Of a stretch of DNA of 64,000 bases, positions 15,450-24,731 are shown piece after piece. Source of the stretch: Nitrospirota bacterium (lineage in GTDB: Bacteria > Nitrospirota > Thermodesulfovibrionia > Thermodesulfovibrionales > Dissulfurispiraceae); contig JAMCVZ010000035.1 of the NCBI GenBank assembly GCA_023476565.1, positions 1 to 64,000 of the forward strand, given 5' to 3'. The notes beneath the pieces are model-generated. The model made no database searches and was not told the origin of the DNA. It saw nothing but the letters and a program-made list of their open reading frames with translations. The position numbers and the translations under genes are program-made. Each line of letters starts with the position of its first letter. The first letter of the stretch is position 1.

Positions 15450-16520
15450 TTACCACTTGAACGTAGCTGCTGTTCTGAATGTTTCCCTTGCAATCGTAAA
15501 GTCGTCTATGTGCTGGAAGGTGAACGGCAGTCCTGTAAGAGAGAAGAACTTCTCCCAGCCTATCCTCTCGACCCACTCGCCGACCCTCTCATGTTTTTTG
15601 GCGCCTGCGATGTATGTGTCAAGGATTTTCTTGATCACCGAAGTGACCTCCGGCCATCTCGGCGGGTTGTTCGGTATATAGGGAACGGTAAGCTTCGAGA
15701 ACTTCGGAAAGCTCCTGAGGCTTCCAACTTTACCGCCGACCACGATTGCCACCCCGTCATTCACCGGATCGGATATCGGGAGGGCAGGACATACGGAGTA
15801 GCAGTTACCGCAGTACATACATTTATCATCGTTGATCTTGAGGCTCTTCTTTGCAGGATCAGGGCTGATCGCTCCTGTCGGGCAAGCTGCTATTGTAGAC
15901 GGGACCTCACACATATTCTTGATATTGCCATGGTCGACCCTGGGGACCTTCCTGTGGATGCCGACCAGAGCGATATCTGAGCAGTGTACTGCGCCGCACA
16001 TATTCGTACAGCAGGCGACTGCCAGTCTTACTTTGTTCGGCAGCTCTTTGGTTGTAAAGTAATCTGCGAGGTCATCCATTATCGCCTTGACGAGCCCGGA
16101 AGCATCGGTTGCCGCCGAATGGCAATGCACCCATCCCTGTGTATGGACGATATTGCTTATTCTGGGGCCGATACCACCGGCCAGATAGCCTTTCTGCTTG
16201 AGCTCTTTCTGCAGGGGCTCAATGTTCTTCTCGTCGGATACAAGGAACTCAGCATTGTTTCTTGTTGTAAACCTGATGTATCCGCCGCAATATTTCTCGG
16301 CGATATCAGCCATATCCCTGATGGTATCGGTGCTGAGCAGCCTCGGTGAAGCGACTCTTACGGTCCATATCTTGTCACCGCTGTCGGCTACGTGAACCAT
16401 AACGCCGGGGTTGATAATTTCGTGATACTTCCAGCTCCCGTAGTTTTTCTGGATAACAGGCGGTAAAAAATCCTTATAGTGAGGTGGTCCTATATCTGTT
16501 CTTCTTTGTGGTGCAGCCAT
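15450..16520 (-). CDS. dsrB: DsrB, dissimilatory sulfite reductase beta subunit
   Basis: A 356-residue beta subunit. The sirohaem-[4Fe-4S] site is formed by [15 protein letters not shown]. An inserted ferredoxin domain carries [15 protein letters not shown] after [12 protein letters not shown]. Conserved DsrB segments such as [16 protein letters not shown] and [15 protein letters not shown] are intact. With DsrA it forms the cytoplasmic alpha2beta2 enzyme that reduces sulfite to DsrC-bound sulfur. It follows dsrA by 36 bases, with AGGAGGAAATAT before the ATG. Confidence 0.97.
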   Translation of the reverse strand: MAAPQRRTDIGPPHYKDFLPPVIQKNYGSWKYHEIINPGVMVHVADSGDKIWTVRVASPRLLSTDTIRDMADIAEKYCGGYIRFTTRNNAEFLVSDEKNIEPLQKELKQKGYLAGGIGPRISNIVHTQGWVHCHSAATDASGLVKAIMDDLADYFTTKELPNKVRLAVACCTNMCGAVHCSDIALVGIHRKVPRVDHGNIKNMCEVPSTIAACPTGAISPDPAKKSLKINDDKCMYCGNCYSVCPALPISDPVNDGVAIVVGGKVGSLRSFPKFSKLTVPYIPNNPPRWPEVTSVIKKILDTYIAGAKKHERVGEWVERIGWEKFFSLTGLPFTFQHIDDFTIARETFRTAATFKW

Positions 16521-16556
16521 ATATTTCCTCCTTTATTTATATTTTTAATTTTTAGT

Positions 16557-17741
16557 TTATTTCTGCAAATCTGCTTCGGTCCAGAAGTAAAACGGATCCC
16601 TTCTCGGCTCTTTCACCTGCTGGGGAACAGGCTCAACACCGATGTACTCGAGGAACTCTCTCATTCCACGCCTTATGATAAGCTCTCCGATTCTCTCCCT
16701 GTTCTTTCCGTGCTCGTCCCACCATTCCCACATCTTCCTTATCAGATCCTTGAACTCGTCATAGGGCGGCTCCATCTTTATGAACGGAACGATTACCCAT
16801 GAGAGCGTAGCGCCGATAACGAACGGGGCCTTGCTGCCGATGAGGATTGTTGCGCCTTTCTCGCCGGTCGGTTTCAATGCCTTTGTCATCTTTGCGATAC
16901 AGTGCATGCACCTTACGCAGTTTGCATCGTCGATCTTAAGCTGTTTGCCGTCGTAGCTCATGCACTTGCTGGGGCACATGCCGACGATTTCCTCTGAGAT
17001 GTTCATGCCCTTTTTCTCATAATTGGCGACTTCGGCTTGGTCAATTGCTATATTGCCTTTCCATGTGCCGATGATGGAGCAGTCCGCACGGGCGATGGAA
17101 GCATTACAGTCAACAGCGCAGCCGACTGTTTTAAATTTAAACTTATAGGGGAATGCAGGCCTGTGCATCTCGTCCTGGAATTCCTGGGTAATGCTGTAGT
17201 TGATGTCGAGGGTATCGATGTTTGCCCATTCGCACCGTGCCGGTCCCACGCAGCAGCTTGGGGTTCTCATTGCAGAACCCGAGCCCCCGAGGTCCCAGCC
17301 GCGGGAGGAGAACTCCGCGAAGATCTGCTCAAGCTGATCGGTCTTTGTCCCCAGAAGGACCAGGTCACCGGTGGAGCCGTGCAGGTTGGTAAGGCCGCTT
17401 CCATGCTTGTCCCATATATCGCACATCTCTTTCAGGAATTTGGATGTATAGAAGAACGCAGATGTGGAGTTGATTCTTACAGTGTGGAAATGAGCAACAT
17501 TGGGGAAATCCTCCGGTATATCGGAGTATCTTCCGATAACGCCGCCGCCGTATCCACGCACACCGACGATACCGCCGTGTTTCCAATGGGTTTTCTTGTC
17601 TCTGAAGCACCTTTCGAGCTGCCCGAGAGCGTCAGCCGCCATATCGGTTTTAGCAGCCGCCTTCTTCATTTCAGTAACAAAGCTCGGGAATGGACCTTTT
17701 TCCAGCTCGTCCAACAGGGGGGTGTCATACTTCTTTGGCAT
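16557..17741 (-). CDS. dsrA: DsrA, dissimilatory sulfite reductase alpha subunit
   Basis: A 394-residue alpha subunit. Cysteines for the sirohaem-linked [4Fe-4S] cluster are in TPSCCVGPARCEWAN and VGCAVDCNASIARADC. The ferredoxin domain has MCPSKCM and ANCVRCMHCIAKM. Substrate-channel residues such as GVRGYGGGVIGRYSD and TNLHGSTGDLVLLG match the family. It is the first gene of the dsr operon. AAAGGAGGATTTT precedes the ATG. The 198-base gap to smc is AT-rich and contains the divergent start regions. Confidence 0.97.
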   Translation of the reverse strand: MPKKYDTPLLDELEKGPFPSFVTEMKKAAAKTDMAADALGQLERCFRDKKTHWKHGGIVGVRGYGGGVIGRYSDIPEDFPNVAHFHTVRINSTSAFFYTSKFLKEMCDIWDKHGSGLTNLHGSTGDLVLLGTKTDQLEQIFAEFSSRGWDLGGSGSAMRTPSCCVGPARCEWANIDTLDINYSITQEFQDEMHRPAFPYKFKFKTVGCAVDCNASIARADCSIIGTWKGNIAIDQAEVANYEKKGMNISEEIVGMCPSKCMSYDGKQLKIDDANCVRCMHCIAKMTKALKPTGEKGATILIGSKAPFVIGATLSWVIVPFIKMEPPYDEFKDLIRKMWEWWDEHGKNRERIGELIIRRGMREFLEYIGVEPVPQQVKEPRRDPFYFWTEADLQK

Positions 17742-17837
17742 AAAATCCTCCTTTTATTTGATTTGTGAAAAGTTCAAATTTTTGGCTTTAAACAATAAAG
17801 GCTAATATACTACTAAGAAAATCGTCAAATAAAAAAA

Positions 17838-17900
17838 ATTAATTGCGCTATTAATTGCAATTTATAGCATTGATTATATATTGATTTTGACCTACGCGCT
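17838..17900. promoter_or_regulatory. AT-rich dsrA/smc divergent region with direct repeats
   Basis: Two direct copies of TTAATTGC (in TTAATTGCGCTATTAATTGC) and two TTGAT units (in TTGATTATATATTGAT) lie between dsrA and smc. They may be binding sites for a regulator of dsrAB. No clear pair of -35/-10 boxes with good spacing was found. Confidence 0.35.
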
Positions 17901-17939
17901 TTTTCACTTGACCCTTTCGCCGCATCCGCCGTAAAATTA

Positions 17940-20900
17940 ATGGCTATGAGAGTTAACCAGATAGAATTGAATGGATTTAAATCATTTGCCGACAGGAAGA
18001 CGTTCCAGCTCCACAACGGGATTACCTGTATAGTCGGCCCCAACGGATGCGGAAAGAGCAATGTAGTCGACGCCTTCAGATGGGTGCTCGGCGAACAGAG
18101 CGTGAAGAGCCTGCGCGGCGAAAAAATGGAAGAGGTTATCTTTCAGGGCTCGGCAACAGTCAAACAAAAAGGGATGGCGGAAGTCGCTTTAATACTTTCC
18201 CATACCGGAGGGAAGAGCCCCGAATCCGAAAACGGCAACGGCAACTCCTCCTCCGAAGACAAGATCGTAGTGTCCCGCAGATTGTACCGGTCGGGAGAGA
18301 GCGAATACTATCTCAATAAAAGGCAGTGCAGGCTTAAAGATATAAAGGATATCTTCCTTGATACGGGCCTTGATGTCAAAAGCTATTCCATACTTGACCA
18401 GGGGAGGGTATCGGAAATAATCAATACAAAACCCCTTGACAGGAGGTTCCTGATAGAGGAAATAGCAGGGGTAATGAAGTATAAGGTCAGGAAGACGGAA
18501 GCCCTGTCCAAACTCGAATCCTCGAAGCAAAACCTCCAGCGCATAAACGACATAGTATACGAAGTAAAACGCCAGATAAACAGCCTTGACAGGCAGGTCA
18601 AAAAAGCCGAGAGATACAAGCGGCTGATAGAGGAACTGAAAGCCCTCGAATTGAGGGTTGCGAAAAGAGAGCACATAAAGTTCGGCAGCGCCCTCAGCTC
18701 CTTGTTATCCGGTATCGACAGGATCAGGGAGATCGATTCCTTAAAGAGAAGCGAACTCTCCTCCATGGAGGCTCAGATCGAGACGAAAAGGCTCGAACTT
18801 GCAGACAAGGAAAAAGCGCTTTCCGAATTCGAAAACAACCTTTACTCAAAAGAAAAAAGCATCTCGGAATCTGAAAAAAACAGTGCGGTACTGAAAACCG
18901 ATATAGAAAACAGAAGGACGGACATCTCCCGTCTGGCAAACCAGCAAAAAGAATTTGACGCAAAGAAAGAGGAATTTTCCAGGAAAACCGGGGAGCTTAA
19001 CACCGAGGCAAGCGCTCTTTCATCCAGCATGACCGATCTGACGGAGGAACTGCGCGAAAAGAAAGAGGTCCTTTCCGGCATGGAAATGACGATCGGGGAT
19101 AAAGAGTCGGAAATCGAGGACAAGAGAAAAGATCTTTTCCGGATCGCGGAAAGCCTCAGTCACGCGAAGAACGAAATACACAAATTCCAATCTTCTCATG
19201 AAACGCTCAAATACAGGGAGTCGGCCTCCATAAAGGATATGGAAAGCATCAGGGAGGCCATAGGGGCCCTTGAAAAAACCATAACAGGGGCCGAGGAGGG
19301 CGTCAGGGCTGCAGCCGGCAGGCGTGCGGAACTGCTCTCCGAAAAAGAAACGCTCATAGCAAAAGCCGGGGAATTAAATGCGCTTATTGAAAGCAAAAGA
19401 AACCTCCTTGCCAGGGAGAGGGAAACCCTGGCATCAAATACATCCCGCCTCAACTCATTAAAAGAGCTTATTGTCGACAGGTCCCTGATGGACTTTATGT
19501 CTGAGGCGGCCTGCAGCACCCGGGCGGGACAAACAACCGGACAGCAGGAGGCTGCTCCTGCAGGAGTTGCGCTTCCGGCCGGTTACCTGGTACTTTCCGA
19601 TGTCATAAGCGCAGGCAGCGATTATGAGAAGGCCATCGAGGCCGCATTATCGGAAAAGGTCAATTCAATAATCCTGAGCACTATCGAAGGGATACTGTCA
19701 GCTATAGATATCATCAAAGAGAAGCAACTCGGAAGGACAGCCATCTTCTATACAGGATACAACAAAGACAGTGACGGGTCATCAGTAACGAGTAACGAGT
19801 TGAAAGATAATAATGCTTCCGAAGACCCGTCGCTCGCCACTCGTTACGCGTCACTGATCGGAAGAGCATCCGATTTTATAACCTTTGAGGATACGGATAT
19901 CCAGGGGACTGCGGGCAAGATCCTCGAGAACACCTACATAGTGCGGGACCTCAGGAGCGCCATCGAGCTCAGGGGGTCCGGGCCGTTCAATGGGGCTTCC
20001 CTTGCGACTCTTGACGGAGAGTTTATAGACCGGGACGGCATTATATTTGCCGGACAGGGGAAAGACATCCTTAAAAGAAAGAGAGAGATAAAGGAACTCC
20101 AGAAGACTATCCTGGAACAGCAGTTGCTGATAGAGAATACCGAAAACGAGCTGAATACTGCAAACTCTTCTTTAACCGGGCTGAAAGAATTACTGAGGGG
20201 CATCGAAAATTCGATTGTGGACATCGAAAAAGAGGTATCCCTTATCGATCATTCTCTGGCAAGCCAGAAAGATGACCTTGAAAGGAAAAGGAGAAAGCTC
20301 TCCTTCTTAGATACGGAAATTGCGGCCATAGCTTCAGAAATGGAATCCCTCGAGAGCCTTATGCATGCGAAGGCAGAGGAGATCAGCCGGATAGAAAGGC
20401 AGAGGGACGCCGTCAACGAGGAAATAACAGTCATCCAGAATTCTCTTGCCTCGGTCAAGGCCGAATATGAGGAGGCCCGGACTCACCTTACCGACTTGAG
20501 GCTCACCATCGCCTCTTACAAAGAAAAAACAGAGGCCCTGCAGAGAGAATCGGCAAGCATAGCGCACACTATTGAGGAGCTTGAGAGGAGCAAGGAGTCC
20601 GCTGCACGGGAGATTCAGGAAACAGAGAGAAAGCTTACGGAATCCCTTGCCGAGCTCCAGGACCTTGAGGAAGCCATAAAGACCCTCGTGGTTGCAGTTG
20701 ATTCGATGAGAAGGGAGCGGGCTGAGAGGAAAGAGGCCATTGATTCCGAAAACCAGGCCCTCGTTGAAGAGGCCCATGTCCTCAAGAGAATACGCACGGA
20801 AATAGATGCGAGTTCGCAGGAACTCGCCAATGCTAGTTCAAAGGCCGTGGAATACAGGCTCAGGATAGAGAACATAGAAACCTCAATAATGCAGAAATAC

Positions 20901-21680
20901 GGCCTGGAGATAGGAAAAGAGGAGATCTCGACAGGGGAGCCCGGTCAACAAGAGGGGGCGCAGGACAGCGCCCAGGATGTCCCCCTGGACGAGGCCGCAG
21001 GCGTTACGCAAAGCGACCCCCTGGCAGATGAGACGGGAATCAACCAGTTAAATGAGAAGATAAGAGACCTCGGCCCGGTAAACCTCGGGACCATTGAAGA
21101 ATACGAAGAGCTCAAAGGCCGCTATGACTTTTTAACAAAGCAGCAGCAGGATTTGACCATGTCCATTGCCGAGCTTGAAGAAGCCATCAGCAGGATAAAC
21201 ACCTCAACGAAAAGAAAGCTCCGCGAGGCTTACGATGCCCTCAGGGCAAAATTCATAGAGGTATTTACCACGCTCTTCGGCGGCGGCAAGGCCGATCTTA
21301 TCCTTACCGATGAGGAGAACATCCTGGAATCAGGCGTCGACATCATAGCCCAGCCGCCGGGCAAGAAACTCCAGAATTTAAACCTCCTTTCAGGTGGAGA
21401 GAAGGCGCTCACCTCTCTCACCCTTTTATTTGCCGGGTTCCTGATAAAGCCGAGCCCCCTGTGCATCCTCGATGAGGTGGATGCGCCGCTCGACGAATCT
21501 AATACGGTAAGGTTTGCCCAGATGATAAAAGGGCTCTCAAATGAGACGCAGTTCATCGTGATCACCCATAACAGGACATCAATGGAAGTCGCGGATTATA
21601 TCTACGGGATCACCATGGAAGAACCGGGCTCATCAAAGGCGATTTCATTGCAGTTTTCTGATGTCGAAAACATAAATTAG
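17940..21680 (+). CDS. smc: Chromosome segregation ATPase SMC
   Basis: A 1246-residue SMC. The N-terminal head has Walker A GPNGCGKSN (33-41) and, further on, the Q-loop region. Long coiled coils occupy about residues 170-515 and 680-1000. The hinge near 530-680 includes LSDVISAGSDYEKAIEAAL and FAGQGK. The C-terminal head has the signature LLSGGEKALTSL and Walker B CILDEVDAPLD. It compacts and helps separate sister chromosomes. A palindromic repeat (19769-19857) adds about 28 residues in the hinge. Another low-complexity stretch rich in Gln/Asp/Glu precedes the C-terminal head. No clear ribosome binding site is visible; ATG 17946 (MRVNQIEL) is an alternative start. Confidence 0.96.
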   Translation: MAMRVNQIELNGFKSFADRKTFQLHNGITCIVGPNGCGKSNVVDAFRWVLGEQSVKSLRGEKMEEVIFQGSATVKQKGMAEVALILSHTGGKSPESENGNGNSSSEDKIVVSRRLYRSGESEYYLNKRQCRLKDIKDIFLDTGLDVKSYSILDQGRVSEIINTKPLDRRFLIEEIAGVMKYKVRKTEALSKLESSKQNLQRINDIVYEVKRQINSLDRQVKKAERYKRLIEELKALELRVAKREHIKFGSALSSLLSGIDRIREIDSLKRSELSSMEAQIETKRLELADKEKALSEFENNLYSKEKSISESEKNSAVLKTDIENRRTDISRLANQQKEFDAKKEEFSRKTGELNTEASALSSSMTDLTEELREKKEVLSGMEMTIGDKESEIEDKRKDLFRIAESLSHAKNEIHKFQSSHETLKYRESASIKDMESIREAIGALEKTITGAEEGVRAAAGRRAELLSEKETLIAKAGELNALIESKRNLLARERETLASNTSRLNSLKELIVDRSLMDFMSEAACSTRAGQTTGQQEAAPAGVALPAGYLVLSDVISAGSDYEKAIEAALSEKVNSIILSTIEGILSAIDIIKEKQLGRTAIFYTGYNKDSDGSSVTSNELKDNNASEDPSLATRYASLIGRASDFITFEDTDIQGTAGKILENTYIVRDLRSAIELRGSGPFNGASLATLDGEFIDRDGIIFAGQGKDILKRKREIKELQKTILEQQLLIENTENELNTANSSLTGLKELLRGIENSIVDIEKEVSLIDHSLASQKDDLERKRRKLSFLDTEIAAIASEMESLESLMHAKAEEISRIERQRDAVNEEITVIQNSLASVKAEYEEARTHLTDLRLTIASYKEKTEALQRESASIAHTIEELERSKESAAREIQETERKLTESLAELQDLEEAIKTLVVAVDSMRRERAERKEAIDSENQALVEEAHVLKRIRTEIDASSQELANASSKAVEYRLRIENIETSIMQKYGLEIGKEEISTGEPGQQEGAQDSAQDVPLDEAAGVTQSDPLADETGINQLNEKIRDLGPVNLGTIEEYEELKGRYDFLTKQQQDLTMSIAELEEAISRINTSTKRKLREAYDALRAKFIEVFTTLFGGGKADLILTDEENILESGVDIIAQPPGKKLQNLNLLSGGEKALTSLTLLFAGFLIKPSPLCILDEVDAPLDESNTVRFAQMIKGLSNETQFIVITHNRTSMEVADYIYGITMEEPGSSKAISLQFSDVENIN
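19769..19857 (+). repeat. In-frame palindromic element in the SMC hinge
   Basis: Left arm GTGACGGGTCATCAGTAACG plus AGTAACGAGTT; right arm CGTCGCTCGCCACTCGTTAC. The ends are inverted copies. The encoded peptide SSVTSNELKDNNASEDPSLA and then TRYASL matches those in dsrN and the amidotransferase-like protein. It follows GYNKDSDG within the hinge. Confidence 0.88.
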
Positions 21681-21695
21681 TTTTGTCGCCGCAGT

Positions 21696-21725
21696 CGAAG
21701 CGACCCTTAGCGGAGACCCGCTTCG
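21696..21725. other. Hairpin between smc and glcD-like gene
   Basis: CGAAGCG and CGCTTCG pair across 16 bases just after the smc stop. There is no T tract, so termination is uncertain. Confidence 0.4.
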
Positions 21726-21752
21726 GGAGCACAATGAGTATAATTTCCGGAT

Positions 21753-23108
21753 ATGGATAACCTATTAAACATTCCCGGCATAGAGATAAGCACAGGGAAA
21801 GAAGACCTGCTATGCTACAGTTTCGACGCGTCAAATGCCGAAGCTGCCCTTCCGATGGCTGTTGCATGGCCGAGGAAAACCGATGAAGTCGCCAGGATCA
21901 TAAAGCATGCCTATGAAAATAACCTGGGCATAATCTCGAGAGGCGCAGGCACAGGCATGGCAGGCGCCTCTGTCCCCCGCGGCAGGGGCATCGTCCTGAG
22001 TTTTGAAAAAATGAAAAAGATCCTGGATGTCGACACCAGGAATATGACTGTCGTTGTGGAACCCGGGGTCATCAACGGAAGGCTTCAGAAAGAGCTTGAG
22101 TATTTGGGCTTTTTTTATCCGCCCGATCCGGCCAGCCTTAATACCTGCACGATTGGCGGGAATGTGGCGACAAATGCTGGCGGCCCGAGGGCATTGAAAT
22201 ACGGCGTTACCCGTGATTACGTTATGGGGATCGAGGCTGTCATACCCGACGGCGCCGTCATCAGTACCGGGGGCAAGACGCACAAACGCGTTGTGGGCTA
22301 TGATCTCAAGGGCCTCCTGGTAGGCTCTGAAGGAACCCTTGCCGCTATCACGAAAATACGGCTTAAAATGCTTCCCCTGCCTGAAGACATAATCACGCTT
22401 CTCGTCCTCTTTTCCGACCTTGAGGCGTCGGGGACCGCAGTAGCAAAGATCATATCGTCAAAGGTTATACCGAGGACAATGGAACTGCTTGACAGGTCTT
22501 CCATTGAGGCTATTGAGAATTACAAACCCACAGGGCTCCCTGCAGATGTCGATGCGCTGCTTCTCATAGAGCTCGACGGCTATCCCGCAACGATCAAGAA
22601 GGAGGCTGAACGCGTGGTGGACATCTGTAATACGCTCAGGGGAGAAGTTATTGTCGCAGAAGACACCATGGCCCGGGAGAGACTATGGGAGGCACGGAGA
22701 TCGATCTCACCCGCGCTCTATCACCTCAAGCCGACCAAAATCAACGAGGATATCGTCGTCCCCAGGGATAAGGTCCCTGCCGTTCTCGTCGAATTAAGGA
22801 AACTGTCCGAGAGCAGCGGGATCAAAATCATAAGCTTCGGCCACGCAGGTGACGGGAACATTCATGTCAATATCATGGTCGATGTAAACAACAAAGAGGA
22901 ATACCGCAAAGGCCGGGAGTTGGTTAAAAAGGTATTCGAGATCACTCTCAAACTCGGCGGCTCCATATCGGGGGAGCACGGGATCGGCCTTATGAAAGCG
23001 CCCTATCTGAATATGGAAGTAAAAGAGAAAGAACTCGGTTTGATGAGAGGGATAAAAGGGGTATTCGATCCGAAAGGGATAATGAACCCGGGAAAGATAT
23101 TCGGGTAG
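21753..23108 (+). CDS. glcD: FAD-linked oxidase, GlcD / D-lactate dehydrogenase type
   Basis: A 451-residue flavoprotein of the GlcD/DLD family (VAO-type FAD fold). The FAD-binding part has ISRGAGTGMAGASVP, VVEPGVINGRLQKEL and TIGGNVATNAGGPRALKYG. The C-terminal substrate domain has ISFGHAGDGNIHVN and GSISGEHGIGLMKA. It oxidises a 2-hydroxyacid such as glycolate or D-lactate. No partner (GlcE/GlcF or a CCG protein) is encoded beside it, so the electron acceptor is unknown. It may be co-transcribed with smc, which ends 72 bases upstream. Confidence 0.88.
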   Translation: MDNLLNIPGIEISTGKEDLLCYSFDASNAEAALPMAVAWPRKTDEVARIIKHAYENNLGIISRGAGTGMAGASVPRGRGIVLSFEKMKKILDVDTRNMTVVVEPGVINGRLQKELEYLGFFYPPDPASLNTCTIGGNVATNAGGPRALKYGVTRDYVMGIEAVIPDGAVISTGGKTHKRVVGYDLKGLLVGSEGTLAAITKIRLKMLPLPEDIITLLVLFSDLEASGTAVAKIISSKVIPRTMELLDRSSIEAIENYKPTGLPADVDALLLIELDGYPATIKKEAERVVDICNTLRGEVIVAEDTMARERLWEARRSISPALYHLKPTKINEDIVVPRDKVPAVLVELRKLSESSGIKIISFGHAGDGNIHVNIMVDVNNKEEYRKGRELVKKVFEITLKLGGSISGEHGIGLMKAPYLNMEVKEKELGLMRGIKGVFDPKGIMNPGKIFG

Positions 23109-23244
23109 GTCAGGCATCTTTTTATGACTTTGTCGCATAACGCATCGCGAAAATTACCTACTTTTTGGAATGCCGAAATTTTAAACGACTCCGTGCTCGT
23201 AATGCTGATCTCCTTGAGCCATAGGACACCTTTAAGGGGCGAGG

Positions 23245-23334
23245 ATGGAACTGAAAAGGGGAAAACTGTTTCAAAGATTAAACGTAAAGTTCATCATTCA
23301 AACAGAGAGACTTGTCTATTGGGATGCAAGTATG
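23245..23334 (+). pseudogene. Possible remnant of a membrane-sensor N-terminus
   Basis: A frame begins MELKRGKLFQRLNVKFIIQT, which resembles the start of a membrane histidine kinase. It then loses protein-like character and runs into the end of the oppositely oriented regulator gene. The rest of the 23109-23339 gap shows nothing recognisable. Confidence 0.25.
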
Positions 23335-23339
23335 TGCTC

Positions 23340-24725
23340 TTACTCCTCTAAATCCGAATCAGATACAGGAAAGCCATGCTCTTTTAGTTTCCGCCATAAG
23401 GTTCCCCTGCTGATTCCCAGTTTTTTTGCAGCCTCTTTCTTCTTGCCGCCGGTCTCTTCAAGTACGCGGGCTATCAATTCCCTTTCAAACGCCCTTACCT
23501 TCTCTGTTACGGGAATATCTTCACACGCTGCTGTTTGGAGATTTCGTTCCAATACTTCGCCTCTCATTTCGGCAGGCAGACAGCAAGGCTCCAAGGTGTT
23601 TCCCTTGCAAAAGGTAACCGCCATCTCTATAGCGTGCTTCAGCTCCCTTACATTGCCCGGATAATCGTATGACAGCAGCATATTCATGGCTGCGGGGGAC
23701 ACGGCAAGGCCTGTCTTCCCGACCTTCTTTTCGTATATTTCGAGGAAATGATCAATAAGCAGAGGGATATCCTCTCTTCTTTCACGCAAAGGCGGCACAG
23801 TCATCGGCAGCACATTGAGCCTGTAGTAAAGATCCTCCCTGAACCTGTTTGCTTTCACCTCATCTTTCAGGTTCTTGCTCGTTGCATAGATTGTCCTCAC
23901 ATTTACAGTCAAAGATTCGTTCCCTCCGAGACGCTCAAACGTCCGGTTCTCGAGGACCCTCAGGAGCTTTGCCTGCAGAGGCAGCGGGATGTCCCCTATT
24001 TCATCCAGGAAGACCGTACCATCGTCCGCCGCCTCGAACTTCCCCTTTCTCCTCTGGATTGCACCGGTAAACGCCCCTTTCTCATGGCCGAAGAGCTCTG
24101 ACTCAAGCAGCGCATCAGGGATCGCCGCACAGTTTATCTTAACGAACGGCTTATCCTTTCTCGGGCTCAGGTTATGGATGGCATTAGCGACTAATTCCTT
24201 CCCCGTCCCGCTTTCGCCATAGATCATTACAGCAGAATCCGTATTTGCGACAACGTTTATCTTTTCGAAAATCGACTGCATCGCCGGGCTATTGCCGACT
24301 ATATGTTCAAAGTGTTTGCACGCCCTTATTTCCTCCCGGAGCCTGATATTCTCATTCTCAAGCTCCTTGTGCTTTATGAACCTGCTTATGACGAGAAGCA
24401 GTTCATCGGGGTCAAAAGGTTTTGAGATATAGTCGTAAGCGCCTTCCCTCATTGCTTCAACCGCTGTCTTAACGTCTGCAAAAGCGGTAATTACTATCAC
24501 TCCCGTATCCTGAGCAATGTCCTTTACAGCTTTTAATACCCCGATGCCGTCAGCATCGGGAAGCCTGAGGTCCGTTATGACGATATCAAAGCCCTCGGTC
24601 TCAGCGAGCTTTATCCCCTCTGCTCCGTTTGCCGCTGCTTTGACCCTATAGCCGTCGGCCTTAAGCGAATGGAGAAGTCCGAGGCGCATAGGACGCTCAT
24701 CTTCTATAAGAAGTATCTTGTACAT
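23340..24725 (-). CDS. NtrC-family sigma-54-dependent response regulator
   Basis: A 461-residue regulator. The receiver domain has Asp52 in IVITDLRLPDADG as the phosphorylation site and Lys in YDYISKPFDPDE. The AAA+ domain has Walker A GESGTGKE, the sigma-54 contact loop GAFTGA and Walker B DDGTVFLDEIGD. The C-terminal Fis-type HTH is KKEAAKKLGISRGTLWRKL. It activates sigma-54 promoters after phosphorylation by the kinase encoded directly upstream (six bases apart). The target is unknown; location suggests the outer-membrane and sulfur-transport genes. Confidence 0.93.
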   Translation of the reverse strand: MYKILLIEDERPMRLGLLHSLKADGYRVKAAANGAEGIKLAETEGFDIVITDLRLPDADGIGVLKAVKDIAQDTGVIVITAFADVKTAVEAMREGAYDYISKPFDPDELLLVISRFIKHKELENENIRLREEIRACKHFEHIVGNSPAMQSIFEKINVVANTDSAVMIYGESGTGKELVANAIHNLSPRKDKPFVKINCAAIPDALLESELFGHEKGAFTGAIQRRKGKFEAADDGTVFLDEIGDIPLPLQAKLLRVLENRTFERLGGNESLTVNVRTIYATSKNLKDEVKANRFREDLYYRLNVLPMTVPPLRERREDIPLLIDHFLEIYEKKVGKTGLAVSPAAMNMLLSYDYPGNVRELKHAIEMAVTFCKGNTLEPCCLPAEMRGEVLERNLQTAACEDIPVTEKVRAFERELIARVLEETGGKKKEAAKKLGISRGTLWRKLKEHGFPVSDSDLEE

Positions 24726-24731
24726 ATCCTC

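Noticed and set aside
17037-17768. 243-residue + strand open frame opposite dsrA
   Set aside because: Antisense shadow of dsrA; no start signals or motifs.
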